The notes: generated from the letters alone by a model not told the origin. DNA of 64,000 bases from Phaeospirillum sp. (GCA_030651575.1 JAUSFB010000032.1:334001-398000); one strand, 5' to 3'. Numbered from the stretch's first letter, positions 1 through 8,669 are shown. Numbers and translations are program-made.

Positions 1-321
1 GCCGGCCTCAAGATCGAGATCTCCAAGCCGTTCTCGCGCGAAACCACCGAAGGCACCGTCCTGCCCGCTTCCGTCGCGACCGAACTGTTCCGGGCTCAGC
101 TTGGCGGCGTCGCCATCGGAAGCCTGCAAACCGGAACCCTGGTGGCCAAGCTGCACAAGGTGATGTCGTTCGACCCCAACGCCAACCTCGCCGTTACCGA
201 AGCCGCACGCCGCCGGGTGTCGCAGACGGTGGCCAGCGATATCGCGGATCAGTATATCGCGGCCCTGAATGTCTCGTTCGGCGTCAAGGTCGATCGTCCC
301 CAGCTGACCCGCGAAGAGTAA
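1..321 (+). CDS. ppiD: C-terminal end of a PpiD/SurA-type peptidyl-prolyl isomerase (partial)
   Basis: The reading frame is open from base 1 and stops at 319-321, so only the last 106 residues are present. They read as an alpha/beta segment followed by a long helix, as at the end of PpiD-type periplasmic foldases, which are membrane-anchored chaperones for outer-membrane and secreted proteins. No parvulin motif lies inside the window, so the call rests on general resemblance and on position: a ppiD gene immediately upstream of trpE is common in alphaproteobacteria. The trpE start codon follows after two bases, so the two genes are probably co-transcribed. Family assignment is moderate. Confidence 0.6.
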   Translation, partial: AGLKIEISKPFSRETTEGTVLPASVATELFRAQLGGVAIGSLQTGTLVAKLHKVMSFDPNANLAVTEAARRRVSQTVASDIADQYIAALNVSFGVKVDRPQLTREE

Positions 322-323
322 TC

Positions 324-1844
324 ATGAGCCTGCAACCGGACTATTCCAGCTTTGCCGCCACCTATGATTCCGGCAAGCCGCAGGTAGTCTGGCGGATTTT
401 GGTCGCCGATCTGGAAACACCGGTTTCCGCCTTCCTGAAGCTGACCAACGGCCAGCCCAACGCCTTCTTGCTGGAATCGGTCGAAGGCGGCGCGGTGCGC
501 GGGCGCTATTCCATCCTGGGGTTCAAGCCGGACCTGATGTGGAAATGCGAAGGCAATCAGGCCTGGGTCAACCGCAATGTCCGCTCGAAATCCGGCGGCT
601 TCATTCCCTGTCCGGTGGCCGAGGCGTCGGGGGCGCTGGACTCGCTGCGGGCGCTGATCTCCGAATGCCATATCGACACGCCACCCCACCTCCCCCCCAT
701 GTCGGCCGGCCTGATCGGCTATATGAGCTATGACATGGTCCGGCTGGTCGAACGCCTGCCCGACACCAATCCCGACACCATCAAGGTGCCAGACGGCATC
801 TTCATGCGTCCGACCATCATGGCGGTATTCGACAACGTTAACGGCACCCTGACGGCGGTGACCTCGGTCTGGCCGCGCCCCGGCCTGGACGCCCAGACCG
901 CCTGGGAGCTGGCCAGCGAGCGGCTGGAACATGTGGTCGAGACGTTGGAGTGTCCCCTGCCCCATGGCGAAGCCGGCGCATCGCGGGCCGAGCATCAGCC
1001 CATCCCGGTGCCCGGCGTTTCGCCCGAGCACTATTGCCGTATGGTCGAGAAAGCCCAGGAATACATCGCCGCCGGCGACGTGTTCCAGGTGGTGCTGTCC
1101 CAGCGGCTGGCGGTGCCGTTCAAACTACCGCCGTTCTCGCTATATCGTTCGCTACGGCGCCTCAACCCCAGCCCGTTCCTGTTCTTCCTGGATTTCGGCG
1201 AGTTCCAGCTGGTTGGCTCCAGCCCGGAAATTCTGGTTCGCCTCAGGGACGACAAGATCACCATCCGCCCCATCGCCGGCACCCGGCGGCGCGGCAAGAC
1301 CCCGGCCGAGGACGACGAGTTGGCCGCCGATCTGCTGGCCGATCCCAAGGAACTGGCCGAGCACCTGATGCTGCTGGATCTGGGCCGCAACGATGTCGGC
1401 CGCGTCGCCGCCATCGGGTCGGTATCGGTCACCAAGAAGATGGCGGTGGAGTATTACTCCCACGTCATGCACATCGTTTCCAATGTAGAAGGTAAGATCC
1501 GCGAAGGCTGCGACGCCATGGACGCCCTGATGGCCGGATTCCCCGCCGGCACCACCTCGGGCGCTCCCAAGATCCGGGCCATGGAAATCATCGACGAGTT
1601 GGAGACCGAACGCCGCTCGTTCTACGCCGGCGCCATCGGCTATTTCGACGGCAATGGCAACATGGACACCTGCATCGCGCTTCGAACCACCCTGGTCAAG
1701 GATGGCACCATGTACATCCAGGCCGGTGCCGGCATCGTCGCCGACTCGGTTCCCTTGAGCGAGCACGAAGAGTGCATGAACAAGGCCCGCGCCCTGGTTC
1801 GTGCCGCCGAGGACGCCATCGACTACACCCTCAAGAAGCAATAA
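324..1844 (+). CDS. trpE: Anthranilate synthase component I
   Basis: This cytoplasmic enzyme aminates chorismate to anthranilate, the first step of tryptophan synthesis, using ammonia delivered by the TrpG glutaminase. The 506-residue length is normal for a stand-alone TrpE. An LLES motif at residues 49-52 matches the tryptophan feedback-binding element. The chorismate-binding core is intact, including IAGTRRRG, the LLDLGRNDVGR segment and the late GAGIVADS segment. The ATG at 324 lies two bases after the upstream stop and is preceded by a GAAGAG ribosome-binding site. No trpG or trpD follows: the next gene is a PadR-like protein, so the usual trpE-trpG-trpD order is broken here. Confidence 0.96.
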   Translation: MSLQPDYSSFAATYDSGKPQVVWRILVADLETPVSAFLKLTNGQPNAFLLESVEGGAVRGRYSILGFKPDLMWKCEGNQAWVNRNVRSKSGGFIPCPVAEASGALDSLRALISECHIDTPPHLPPMSAGLIGYMSYDMVRLVERLPDTNPDTIKVPDGIFMRPTIMAVFDNVNGTLTAVTSVWPRPGLDAQTAWELASERLEHVVETLECPLPHGEAGASRAEHQPIPVPGVSPEHYCRMVEKAQEYIAAGDVFQVVLSQRLAVPFKLPPFSLYRSLRRLNPSPFLFFLDFGEFQLVGSSPEILVRLRDDKITIRPIAGTRRRGKTPAEDDELAADLLADPKELAEHLMLLDLGRNDVGRVAAIGSVSVTKKMAVEYYSHVMHIVSNVEGKIREGCDAMDALMAGFPAGTTSGAPKIRAMEIIDELETERRSFYAGAIGYFDGNGNMDTCIALRTTLVKDGTMYIQAGAGIVADSVPLSEHEECMNKARALVRAAEDAIDYTLKKQ

Positions 1845-1879
1845 CACCGGAAATAGCTCTTGCCGGAATGACATCCTTA

Positions 1880-1910
1880 TGCGATGTTGCGACTAATTCG
1901 CATTTGCATT
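1880..1910. promoter_or_regulatory. Fur-box-like palindrome upstream of the PadR-like gene
   Basis: TGCGACT (1888-1894), a central A (1895) and ATTCGCA (1896-1902) form a 7-1-7 inverted repeat with one mismatched pair. It is followed by an overlapping TTTGCATT repeat. The geometry matches classical Fur sites, and the GCAAAT/TTCGCA-type sequence resembles Fur boxes of GC-rich proteobacteria. It ends about 20 bases before the start codon at 1923, where a bound repressor would block transcription. Functional assignment is inference. Confidence 0.45.
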
Positions 1911-1922
1911 ACGAGGATCATC

Positions 1923-2495
1923 ATGGGCTTCATCGATCGTCACCCTTGCCTCGCTGTCCGCCAGATGACGGCATCCGACTATATCTGGCTTGCCACCCTG
2001 GGATGCGCGGCGCGCGGACCCATCGGCATCGACGATGTCGGACAGGCGATCGCGGCACTGGCAGGCCCGCTATGGTCGCCGTCCGGTCAGGTCGTATTCG
2101 ACAGTGTCGAGGCTATCCTTGACCGCGGCCTCCTCCTCGGCGACGCAGCGGGCGACCGCCTCAGCATCACCGATTCGGGGCGACGCCAATTAAGCTTTCT
2201 TCTGACGCTGCCGGTCCCAAGCCCCTTAAGCGCCTTCGGTCAGGTCGGAATTCGCCTCAAGATGGCCTTCATCGACATCTTGCCGCCCGCCCTCATGCGG
2301 CACCAGATCGTCGGCGTGATTCACGCCTATGAATGTGAAGTGGCGAACCGCTCGGTCCGCTGCCAGGCTTGGCCCCTGAACGGTTCCATCGGCAGGAAAT
2401 GGCTGGATCACCAGGTGGATACCCTGGAAGACGGCCTGGCCCTGCTGCGCCAGATGATAAGGCCCGAACCCCCTACACCTTGCCCAGGAAGTTGA
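1923..2495 (+). CDS. PadR-like winged-helix protein (hypothetical)
   Basis: This 190-residue protein has an N-terminal helical region that reads as a winged helix (a 'WLATLGCAARGPIGIDDV' type segment, then 'AILDRGLL' and 'ITDSGRRQL'). A C-terminal region around 'HAYECEVANRSVRC' resembles the dimerisation helices of PadR-type regulators. The frame extends upstream to an ATG at 1884, but 1923 is preferred because CGAGGA lies just before it and the earlier ATG would sit inside the Fur-like palindrome. The gene ends inside the 3' end of the opposing metallochaperone gene (overlap 2473-2495). Target genes are unknown, and family membership is by resemblance only. Confidence 0.6.
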   Translation: MGFIDRHPCLAVRQMTASDYIWLATLGCAARGPIGIDDVGQAIAALAGPLWSPSGQVVFDSVEAILDRGLLLGDAAGDRLSITDSGRRQLSFLLTLPVPSPLSAFGQVGIRLKMAFIDILPPALMRHQIVGVIHAYECEVANRSVRCQAWPLNGSIGRKWLDHQVDTLEDGLALLRQMIRPEPPTPCPGS

Positions 2496-2673
2496 ATCCG
2501 GCTTCGTCGACCGCCTGCTTGACCTCGGCCTCGGTAGCGCCATCGACGGTAACCGCCGCCTTGCCCAGATCGACGGAAACCTTGGCGTCGGCGGCAACGG
2601 ACTTGATCGCCGCTTCCACCGAGCGGGCACAGCCGCCGCAAGTCATGCCGGTAACATTATAAGTGGTGGTCAT
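2473..2673 (-). CDS. Heavy-metal-associated (CopZ-like) domain protein
   Basis: This 66-residue protein consists of one HMA domain. The motif GMTCGGC gives the metal-binding pair Cys12 and Cys15, and a betaalphabetabetaalphabeta pattern follows. Such proteins carry Cu(I), or sometimes other soft metals, to P-type ATPases in the cytoplasm. The start at 2673 is chosen over the GTG/ATG-rich upstream extension because AAGGGAG sits seven bases before it. No P-type ATPase or CueR regulator is nearby, so partner and metal remain open. Its 3' end overlaps the convergent PadR-like gene by 23 bases. Confidence 0.88.
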   Translation of the reverse strand: MTTTYNVTGMTCGGCARSVEAAIKSVAADAKVSVDLGKAAVTVDGATEAEVKQAVDEAGFNFLGKV

Positions 2674-2739
2674 GCCGTTTCTCCCTTGGTGCTCGTGATC
2701 GGCCGTCATGATGAACCTTCCCGTGGGGGGAAGGTCAAG

Positions 2740-3882
2740 CTACCCGTTCGGGGATATGCGGATGATGGTGGACACCGGCACCAGCACGAGACCGCGCGCC
2801 TGAAGGCCGGGAACCCAGCCGGCCAGGGCTTCGATGGTGCCATCATGGGGATGACCGATCGCGATGGCGAAACCATGCTTGCGGGCATGGGCCTCGGCCT
2901 TCTCCAACTGGGCGCGGACATGGGCCACCCCCAGGGCGTTATCGAGGAAAATATGCCGTGTGGCGAAGGGGACGCCGAACTGTCGCGCCACATCGGCCCC
3001 GACGCTGCGCTCCGAGGTCACCGAATCGACAAAGGCCAGCCCGCGCCGCCGCAATTCCGCCATCACCACCCGCATCCCGACGGGCTCCGAGGTAAACCGG
3101 CTGCCCATGTGATTATTGATGGCCACATAACCGTCGAAGCGGGCCAGCCCCCAATTCAGTCGCCGCCGGATCTCCTCCGCCGAGTGGCCGACCTCCAGGA
3201 CTTCCGGCCCCGGATCGTAGGTCGGGCTCTGGGGCTGCATCGGCACATGAAGCATCAATTCGTGACCATGAGCCCGCGCGTCATGGGTCTGGCGCGTCAG
3301 ATCCTCGGCATAGGTCATATAGGACAGCGTCAGCGGCCCCTTGAGCGCGGCGACCCGTTCACTGCGCTTCCGATCGACCCCCAGGTCGTCGATGATGATG
3401 GCGATCATCGGATGCCCGCCAGTCTTGGGAGGCGGCAGCGCATTGCGCAGCCAGATCGCCGCACCGGCGGGGGGCAACCGGACAGGAGGCGGAGGCGACG
3501 GCTGAGCCTGCGGCGATAACGGCGGCGGCAATGCCGCCACATCGGAAGCGTGCCCCAATTCCAACGCCTCGGACGAACCAGGGTCCGGGCGCGGTGGAGG
3601 CGGCTGGATCAACGGGCGGGGATCGTCGGGCTCGTCGGCGGTCGCCGCGCCGCGCGTCGGAGCCGGAGTAAAGACCGGAGCCGGAGCCTGCTCCATGACC
3701 ACCGGCGCGCCGCCCGACTTGTTCGATGCGCCAGACCAGCGACCGACACCGACACCGACGGCAAGGCCCAGCCCAAGGACGCCAACCATCAGCGCCACCA
3801 AAATCCACGGCCGTTCCCACAGGGGCTTCTTGCGCCCCATCAACATTCGCCTGACGTCCTTGCGCCCCACGGGGGTCTCCAC
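2740..3882 (-). CDS. Divergent polysaccharide deacetylase family protein (YibQ-like)
   Basis: The predicted protein has a short basic N-terminus, one membrane segment (about residues 26-46), a proline-rich low-complexity linker (about 50-150) and a C-terminal divergent polysaccharide deacetylase domain. That domain carries the hallmark 'IAIIIDDLG' and the 'GHELMLHVPMQP' strand, and later 'NNHMGSRFT' and 'GHPHDGT'. Family members are periplasmic and often sit near cell-envelope genes, and their substrate is not established. The longest frame starts with GTG at 3882; GTG at 3870 and ATG at 3846 (AGGA nine bases upstream) are alternatives, so the exact N-terminus is uncertain. Confidence 0.85.
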   Translation of the reverse strand: METPVGRKDVRRMLMGRKKPLWERPWILVALMVGVLGLGLAVGVGVGRWSGASNKSGGAPVVMEQAPAPVFTPAPTRGAATADEPDDPRPLIQPPPPRPDPGSSEALELGHASDVAALPPPLSPQAQPSPPPPVRLPPAGAAIWLRNALPPPKTGGHPMIAIIIDDLGVDRKRSERVAALKGPLTLSYMTYAEDLTRQTHDARAHGHELMLHVPMQPQSPTYDPGPEVLEVGHSAEEIRRRLNWGLARFDGYVAINNHMGSRFTSEPVGMRVVMAELRRRGLAFVDSVTSERSVGADVARQFGVPFATRHIFLDNALGVAHVRAQLEKAEAHARKHGFAIAIGHPHDGTIEALAGWVPGLQARGLVLVPVSTIIRISPNG

Positions 3883-4120
3883 CCTTCACTGCTATCGTCT
3901 GGCGGGTTATAGCCCCCGCCACGCCCCGGCGCAAAGACTCAACGGCCAAGAGATCTGGAACCTCGACAGCTTTGCAACGCCAAGCATCGCGCAGAAGGCG
4001 AATAACGGGCTATCTGACGAACTATGACGTCGCATGACGATACGGTTCGTAGTTTGCCCGACTGGATTACACCGCCTATAGTTAGGTGCGGCGCAACATA
4101 CCGTCAGAGGCAACAGGCTC

Positions 4121-5290
4121 ATGTCGGACCAGAACTCACGCTTCCTCGCCCATATCCGGCAAGCCGCCAAGGAGCCCACCGGGCTCAAGGCCCTGCATGT
4201 CCATGTTTCGTGCCTGAAACCGCAGCTCCGTACCCGCGACAACCTGTCACGCGCCATTACGATCATCAACGAGGCCAACCGAAAGATCCCGTCGGGCGCG
4301 CTGTTCCTGCTGCGCAACTTCGACATCGTCTATATCTGCCGCAACGTCGCCAAATCCATCCTGATCGAGATGGCGGGGCGCTTGCAGGCCGCCTTCGACA
4401 ATGCCAGCCCGCAAAGCGCCAACGCCTACGGCCGCTGCGAGTTCCATACCATCTTCGACATCCCGCTGGATGGTCGGCCGCTGATCGAATTCGCCGAAGC
4501 CGCCGCCGGGCTGGCCATCCAAGCGCCAGGTGGCAACGAGTCGGCCGATTCCCGCGACGTGGACGCCGCCCTGCTCGGCCGGCTGAAGACCACCCTCAGA
4601 AACGCCGATCTGTCGTCCATGCTGCTCAGTCAGCCGATCTACAGTCTGGCCGACGCCAAACCGACTCCGGTTTCCTGGGAATTCTACGTATCGATCAAGG
4701 CGTTGGAGGATTCCTTCTGCCCCGGCGTCAAACTGGGGTCGCGGCGCTGGCTGTTCAACGACCTGACGGAGGATCTGGATGGGGCGGTGTTGCGCGTACT
4801 GACCAAGTCCGATCAGATGACGTCGCGGCGGCGGTTCAGCATCAACATCAATCTGTCGGTGCTGGATTCCGAGACCTTCCGGGCCTTCGACTCCAATCTG
4901 GCGACGCCGCAACGCTCGCTGCTCACCTTCGAGATCAACAAGAACGACCTGATCGAGAATATCCGGACCTATTACGCCATCGTCCCCGGTCTGGTGGAAA
5001 AGGGATACGCGATCTGCGTCGATGGGCTGGACGTGCTGTCCCTGCCCCATCTCGACCTCAACGGCCTGGGTTGCCGCTATGCCAAGCTATTCTGGAACCA
5101 CGATGCCGCCAATATGAATGAAAAAGGCACCCAGGCCCTGGCCGAACGGATCGCCGCCACCGGCAAGACCCAGTTCATCCTGGGACGCTGCGACAAGTCG
5201 GAATCCATCCGCCTCGCCCGCCAGCTTGGCATTGCCCTGGTTCAGGGCAAGCTGATCGACCAGATGGTCAAGAAACAGATCGCGGTATAA
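4121..5290 (+). CDS. Degenerate GGDEF/EAL-like protein
   Basis: This 389-residue cytoplasmic protein has no signal or membrane segment. The first third reads as a GGDEF-like alpha/beta unit ('ALFLLRNFDIVYICRN' where GGDEF would be). The last 170 residues align in order with EAL-domain landmarks: 'SININLSVLD', 'LLTFEINKNDLIEN' in place of the catalytic EIxE region, 'AICVDGLDVLSLPHLDL' in place of DDFG, and 'AKLFWN' in place of the KxD strand. The usual acidic metal ligands are mostly absent, so it is unlikely to make or degrade cyclic di-GMP. It may bind the nucleotide or act as a protein-protein module. The ATG at 4121 follows a CAGAGG-type site. Confidence 0.6.
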   Translation: MSDQNSRFLAHIRQAAKEPTGLKALHVHVSCLKPQLRTRDNLSRAITIINEANRKIPSGALFLLRNFDIVYICRNVAKSILIEMAGRLQAAFDNASPQSANAYGRCEFHTIFDIPLDGRPLIEFAEAAAGLAIQAPGGNESADSRDVDAALLGRLKTTLRNADLSSMLLSQPIYSLADAKPTPVSWEFYVSIKALEDSFCPGVKLGSRRWLFNDLTEDLDGAVLRVLTKSDQMTSRRRFSININLSVLDSETFRAFDSNLATPQRSLLTFEINKNDLIENIRTYYAIVPGLVEKGYAICVDGLDVLSLPHLDLNGLGCRYAKLFWNHDAANMNEKGTQALAERIAATGKTQFILGRCDKSESIRLARQLGIALVQGKLIDQMVKKQIAV

Positions 5291-5545
5291 TCACCTGGGC
5301 GGAAGTTCTTCCGCCGTGATCGAACTGCGTCGCGGCGGTAAAGGAGCGCTTTGCGGCGGCGGCGGCTCCTCGGGTTCCGCCGCCCGGCTGGATTCGGCCG
5401 GCGGGGACGACGCCGTCCGCGATCCACCGTCGCGCTGACTCTTCTCCACCGCCTTCACCGTGTGGGCGACCAGATCGGGAAGACTGCAACCGGCAAGTCC
5501 GAGAGACAGACCGGTAACCAGCGATGCTATGAACAGCCTGCGCAT
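5291..5545 (-). CDS. Small proline-rich lipoprotein
   Basis: This 84-residue protein starts with a lipoprotein signal peptide ending in the lipobox LAGC (Cys20). The mature part has a short helix ('LVAHTVKAVEKSQRD') and then a Ser/Ala/Pro/Glu-rich, probably disordered tail. It is expected to be lipid-anchored in the inner or outer membrane; no function is recognised. It abuts the convergent EAL-like gene with no spacer and lies six bases downstream of the cyclophilin-like gene, with which it is probably co-transcribed. Confidence 0.75.
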   Translation of the reverse strand: MRRLFIASLVTGLSLGLAGCSLPDLVAHTVKAVEKSQRDGGSRTASSPPAESSRAAEPEEPPPPQSAPLPPRRSSITAEELPPR

Positions 5546-5551
5546 GGCGTC

Positions 5552-5926
5552 CTATTCCACCGCCTCGACCCGAACCAGATCGCCGGCTTCGACGTCGGTC
5601 AGGCCGGCCAGATCGCTGTCGGTTCGGCCCCAGATGTTGGCGTGACTGGCCAAGCGGATCTCATCGCCCTCCGAGCACGGCGTGGGGCCATAGCCGATGA
5701 TGATGACCTCGCCTTCCGTGCGAAAAGCCAACTCTCCCGGCTCGACCACGTCACGCCCGGCCCCCTCGCGCTCGGCATGAACCGGCGCCTGGAAGTAGAC
5801 TTCTCCGGGCCAGATGGTGGCGCGAGCCTCGAACGGCGCGGCGGCAAAAATCTCTCCCGCCGTCGGAGTGTCGTACAGATCGACTCCGACTGTGTGACGC
5901 CCGATCGTGATCTTCAACTTCCGCAT
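5552..5926 (-). CDS. Cyclophilin-like fold protein (TM1367/DUF369 family)
   Basis: This 124-residue protein matches the small cyclophilin-like beta-barrel family typified by Thermotoga TM1367. It has a short N-terminal strand, 'IFAAAPFEARATIWPGEVYFQAPV', a 'VVEPGELAFRTEGEVIIIGYG' segment, 'GPTPCSEGDEIRLASHANIWG' and a C-terminal 'GDLVRVEAVE' strand. The cyclophilin active-site residues are not evident, and the biochemical role of the family is not known. It is followed by the lipoprotein gene on the same strand. Confidence 0.75.
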   Translation of the reverse strand: MRKLKITIGRHTVGVDLYDTPTAGEIFAAAPFEARATIWPGEVYFQAPVHAEREGAGRDVVEPGELAFRTEGEVIIIGYGPTPCSEGDEIRLASHANIWGRTDSDLAGLTDVEAGDLVRVEAVE

Positions 5927-6000
5927 TCCACCCGATCCCCACGCTGTCCTGTTCCTGCCTCAGTCTGCCCGTTCCCAGCGCTGTTGACCAGTACAACTGG

Positions 6001-7191
6001 CTATTTGATGTTTCGCAGCACCTCGCGGGTATGCTTGGCGATCATCATTTCCTCATCGGTGGGAATCACCCAGACCGAAACCGGGCTGTCGAGGGTGCTG
6101 ATCATCTGGGCGCTTCGCTCGTTGGCCTCCTCGTCGATTTCGACTCCCAGCCACTCGGCATGGGCGCAGACCTTGGCGCGGACCTGCGGTGAGTGCTCGC
6201 CGATTCCGGCGGTGAAGACCAGGGCGTCGATACCGCCCATGGCGGCGCAAAGCGAGCCCAACTCGCGCGAGATACGATAGACGAACAGCTCGACCGCCTC
6301 GGCGGCATGGGGCTCCGAGCTTTCCATCAGCACCCGCATGTCGTTGCTGACCCCCGAGACGCCCAACAGGCCGGACTGCTTGTACAGCATGTCCTCGACT
6401 TCCTTGGGAGTCATGCCCTTCTGCTGCATCAGGTACAAGACGACGCCGGCGTCAAGGGTACCGGTCCGGGTTCCCATGGGCAGGCCGTCGAGCGCGGTGA
6501 AGCCCATGGTGCTGGCGACGCTTTTGCCCTCATGGATGGCGCACATGGAAGCGCCGGAGCCGAGATGGCACACCACGACCTTGCCCCGAGCCACCGCCGG
6601 CGAGATCTGACGCAGCTGGCGGGCGATATACTCGTAGGACAGGCCGTGGAAGCCATAGCGCTTGACCCCCTCGCCGGTGATCTTGCGCGGCAGGGCAAAG
6701 CTTTGAGCCGCCCAAGGGTTGGAGCGGTGGAAGGCGGTGTCGAAGCAAGCCACCTGCAACAGATTCGGATGCACCTCGATCAATGCCTTGATCGGCGCCA
6801 GATTGTGCGGCTGATGCAACGGCGCCAGCGGAACCAGACGCTCCAGCTCCTCCATCAGGTCGTCATTGATCAGCAGCGGCTGGGAGTACTGCGAACCGCC
6901 ATGAACGACGCGATGCCCCGCCGCCTTCAGCTGAGCATCGCCCAACTGCGCCTCGATCCACTCGATCATGTACTTGAATAGGGCCGAATGGCTCAGATTC
7001 GGCTGGTCAGGCCAACGCTGTTCGTTCAACGTGCCGCCATGGGGCGCCTTAGCGACGAAATGGGGAGCGACATTGATGCCCTCCACCTGCCCCTTGCACG
7101 ACAGCATCGGCTTATCGTCGCCATTGGAGACGTAAAGCGAAAACTTGATGCTGGAGGAGCCAGCGTTGATGACAAGAATGCCCTCGCGCAT
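6001..7191 (-). CDS. ackA: Acetate kinase
   Basis: AckA interconverts acetate + ATP and acetyl phosphate + ADP. The 396-residue length is typical. Family motifs are clear: 'INAGSSSIKFSLY' at the N-terminus, 'GHRVVHGG', 'CFDTAFH' and 'GTRTGTLDAGV', with 'FTAGIGEHS' near the C-terminus. It lies 36 bases downstream of the MaoC-phosphotransacylase gene on the same strand, which supplies acetyl phosphate from acetyl-CoA. The pair is an overflow or acetate-assimilation module beside the divergent protein acetyltransferase gene. Confidence 0.96.
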   Translation of the reverse strand: MREGILVINAGSSSIKFSLYVSNGDDKPMLSCKGQVEGINVAPHFVAKAPHGGTLNEQRWPDQPNLSHSALFKYMIEWIEAQLGDAQLKAAGHRVVHGGSQYSQPLLINDDLMEELERLVPLAPLHQPHNLAPIKALIEVHPNLLQVACFDTAFHRSNPWAAQSFALPRKITGEGVKRYGFHGLSYEYIARQLRQISPAVARGKVVVCHLGSGASMCAIHEGKSVASTMGFTALDGLPMGTRTGTLDAGVVLYLMQQKGMTPKEVEDMLYKQSGLLGVSGVSNDMRVLMESSEPHAAEAVELFVYRISRELGSLCAAMGGIDALVFTAGIGEHSPQVRAKVCAHAEWLGVEIDEEANERSAQMISTLDSPVSVWVIPTDEEMMIAKHTREVLRNIK

Positions 7192-7227
7192 GGATAGGTC
7201 CCCTTTTTCAATGAGCCGCTTAAAATC

Positions 7228-8634
7228 TCAGGAGGCCGCGCCGCCCTTGATCCGACGGGCATGGGCGAACAGAACCGCCACGGCGCAAGACGCCAGCCGG
7301 GCCTTGGCGCTGTCGGCGCGGCTGGTCAGCACGATCGGCACCCGCGCGCCCAGAACGATGCCGGCGGCATCGGCCTCGGCCAGATAGGACAGCTGCTTGG
7401 CCAGCATGTTGCCGGCCTCCAGGTCGGGAACCAGCAAGATATCGGCCCGCCCCGCCACCGGCGAGTTGATCTTCTTGATCTTGGCCGCTTCCTCGTTGAT
7501 GGCGTTGTCGAAGGCCAGCGGACCGTCCAACTGGGCGCCGGTGATCTGGCCGCGATCGGCCATCTTGCACAGCGCGGCGGCATCGATGGTGGAGTTGATC
7601 TTGGGATAGACGGTTTCCACCGCCGACAGGATCGCCACCTTGGGCAGTTCGACTCCCAACACATGAGCCAGTTCGATGGCGTTTTGAAGAATGTCCGCCT
7701 TGTCTTCAAGGGTGGGATAGATGTTGATGGCGGCGTCGGTAATCAGCAAGGTGCGCGGATAGGTCGGCACATCCATCACGAAAACGTGACTGATCCGGCG
7801 CGCGGTCCGCAGACCTTTGTCGCGGGACGCCACCTCATGCATCATCTCATCGGTGTGCAGCGAGCCCTTCATCAGGGCCTCGGCCTCGCCCGAGCGGCAC
7901 ATGGCCACTGCCTTCTCGGCCGATTCGTGGCTGTGGGCGGTATTGATGATCCGCATGCCGGTGAGGTCGAAGCCGAACTCCTGAGCCAGCGAGCGGATCT
8001 TGGCCTCCGGCCCGATCAGGATCGGGTCGATCAGCCCCAGACGGGCGGCTTCCAACGGGCCTTCCAACGAAACCTGATCGCAAGGATGACAGACCGCCAC
8101 CGAAATCGGCGCCAGTTCGGCGCAGCGGGCGATGATGTCCTCGAAGACGTGATGACGGCGGCGCAGCGCCACCTCCTGCAACTCCATGCGGGGCTGAACC
8201 ACCTTTTCCAGCGGCGCCCGAACCCGAGCCCGGCCGGTGAACAGGGTCTCGGCCCTCTGATTCACCGCCAGACAGTCCAGCACCACATCGGCGGGGGCGG
8301 ACTTCTCGGCGACGGTGACGGTGACGGTGACGGTGTCGCCGACCTCGACCGGAGTCAAAAACTCGATATCCTGGCTGCGATAGACGGTTCCCGGCCCCGG
8401 CAGCTCGTTACCCAGCAGGGCGGACAGCAGCGAGCCGCCCCACATGCTGTGCGCCACCACCTTGCGATGCTGGGCGAACTTTTCGGCGCTTGCGGCGCTG
8501 TAGTGGGTGGGGTTGAGATCCCCCGTGGCGACGCCGAACAGCTCGACGTCCTTCATGCTGCATGTGCGCGACAGTGTGGCGGAATCGCCGATCTTGATCT
8601 CGGAGAATGTCCGGTTACGCATCATTTCGACCAT
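7228..8634 (-). CDS. MaoC-like hydratase domain fused to phosphate acetyl/butyryltransferase
   Basis: The first ~140 residues form a hot-dog MaoC-type domain with the catalytic pair Asp39 and His44 ('FGVATGDLNPTH') and 'VAHSMWGGSLL'. After a short linker, residues ~160-468 match phosphotransacylases (Pta/Ptb), with 'AVCHPCDQVSLEGPLEAA', 'MKGSLHTDEMM', 'DAAINIYPTLEDK' and 'GPLAFDNAIN'. The transacylase moves an acyl group between CoA and phosphate and feeds AckA downstream. Whether the MaoC part hydrates an enoyl-CoA or only shapes substrate choice is unknown. The start at 8634 is supported by GGGAG six bases upstream. Fusions of this kind are annotated in other alphaproteobacteria as bifunctional enzymes. 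Confidence 0.9.
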   Translation of the reverse strand: MVEMMRNRTFSEIKIGDSATLSRTCSMKDVELFGVATGDLNPTHYSAASAEKFAQHRKVVAHSMWGGSLLSALLGNELPGPGTVYRSQDIEFLTPVEVGDTVTVTVTVAEKSAPADVVLDCLAVNQRAETLFTGRARVRAPLEKVVQPRMELQEVALRRRHHVFEDIIARCAELAPISVAVCHPCDQVSLEGPLEAARLGLIDPILIGPEAKIRSLAQEFGFDLTGMRIINTAHSHESAEKAVAMCRSGEAEALMKGSLHTDEMMHEVASRDKGLRTARRISHVFVMDVPTYPRTLLITDAAINIYPTLEDKADILQNAIELAHVLGVELPKVAILSAVETVYPKINSTIDAAALCKMADRGQITGAQLDGPLAFDNAINEEAAKIKKINSPVAGRADILLVPDLEAGNMLAKQLSYLAEADAAGIVLGARVPIVLTSRADSAKARLASCAVAVLFAHARRIKGGAAS

Positions 8635-8669
8635 GGTCGACTCCCTCTACACCGTGCTGAACCTGCATA

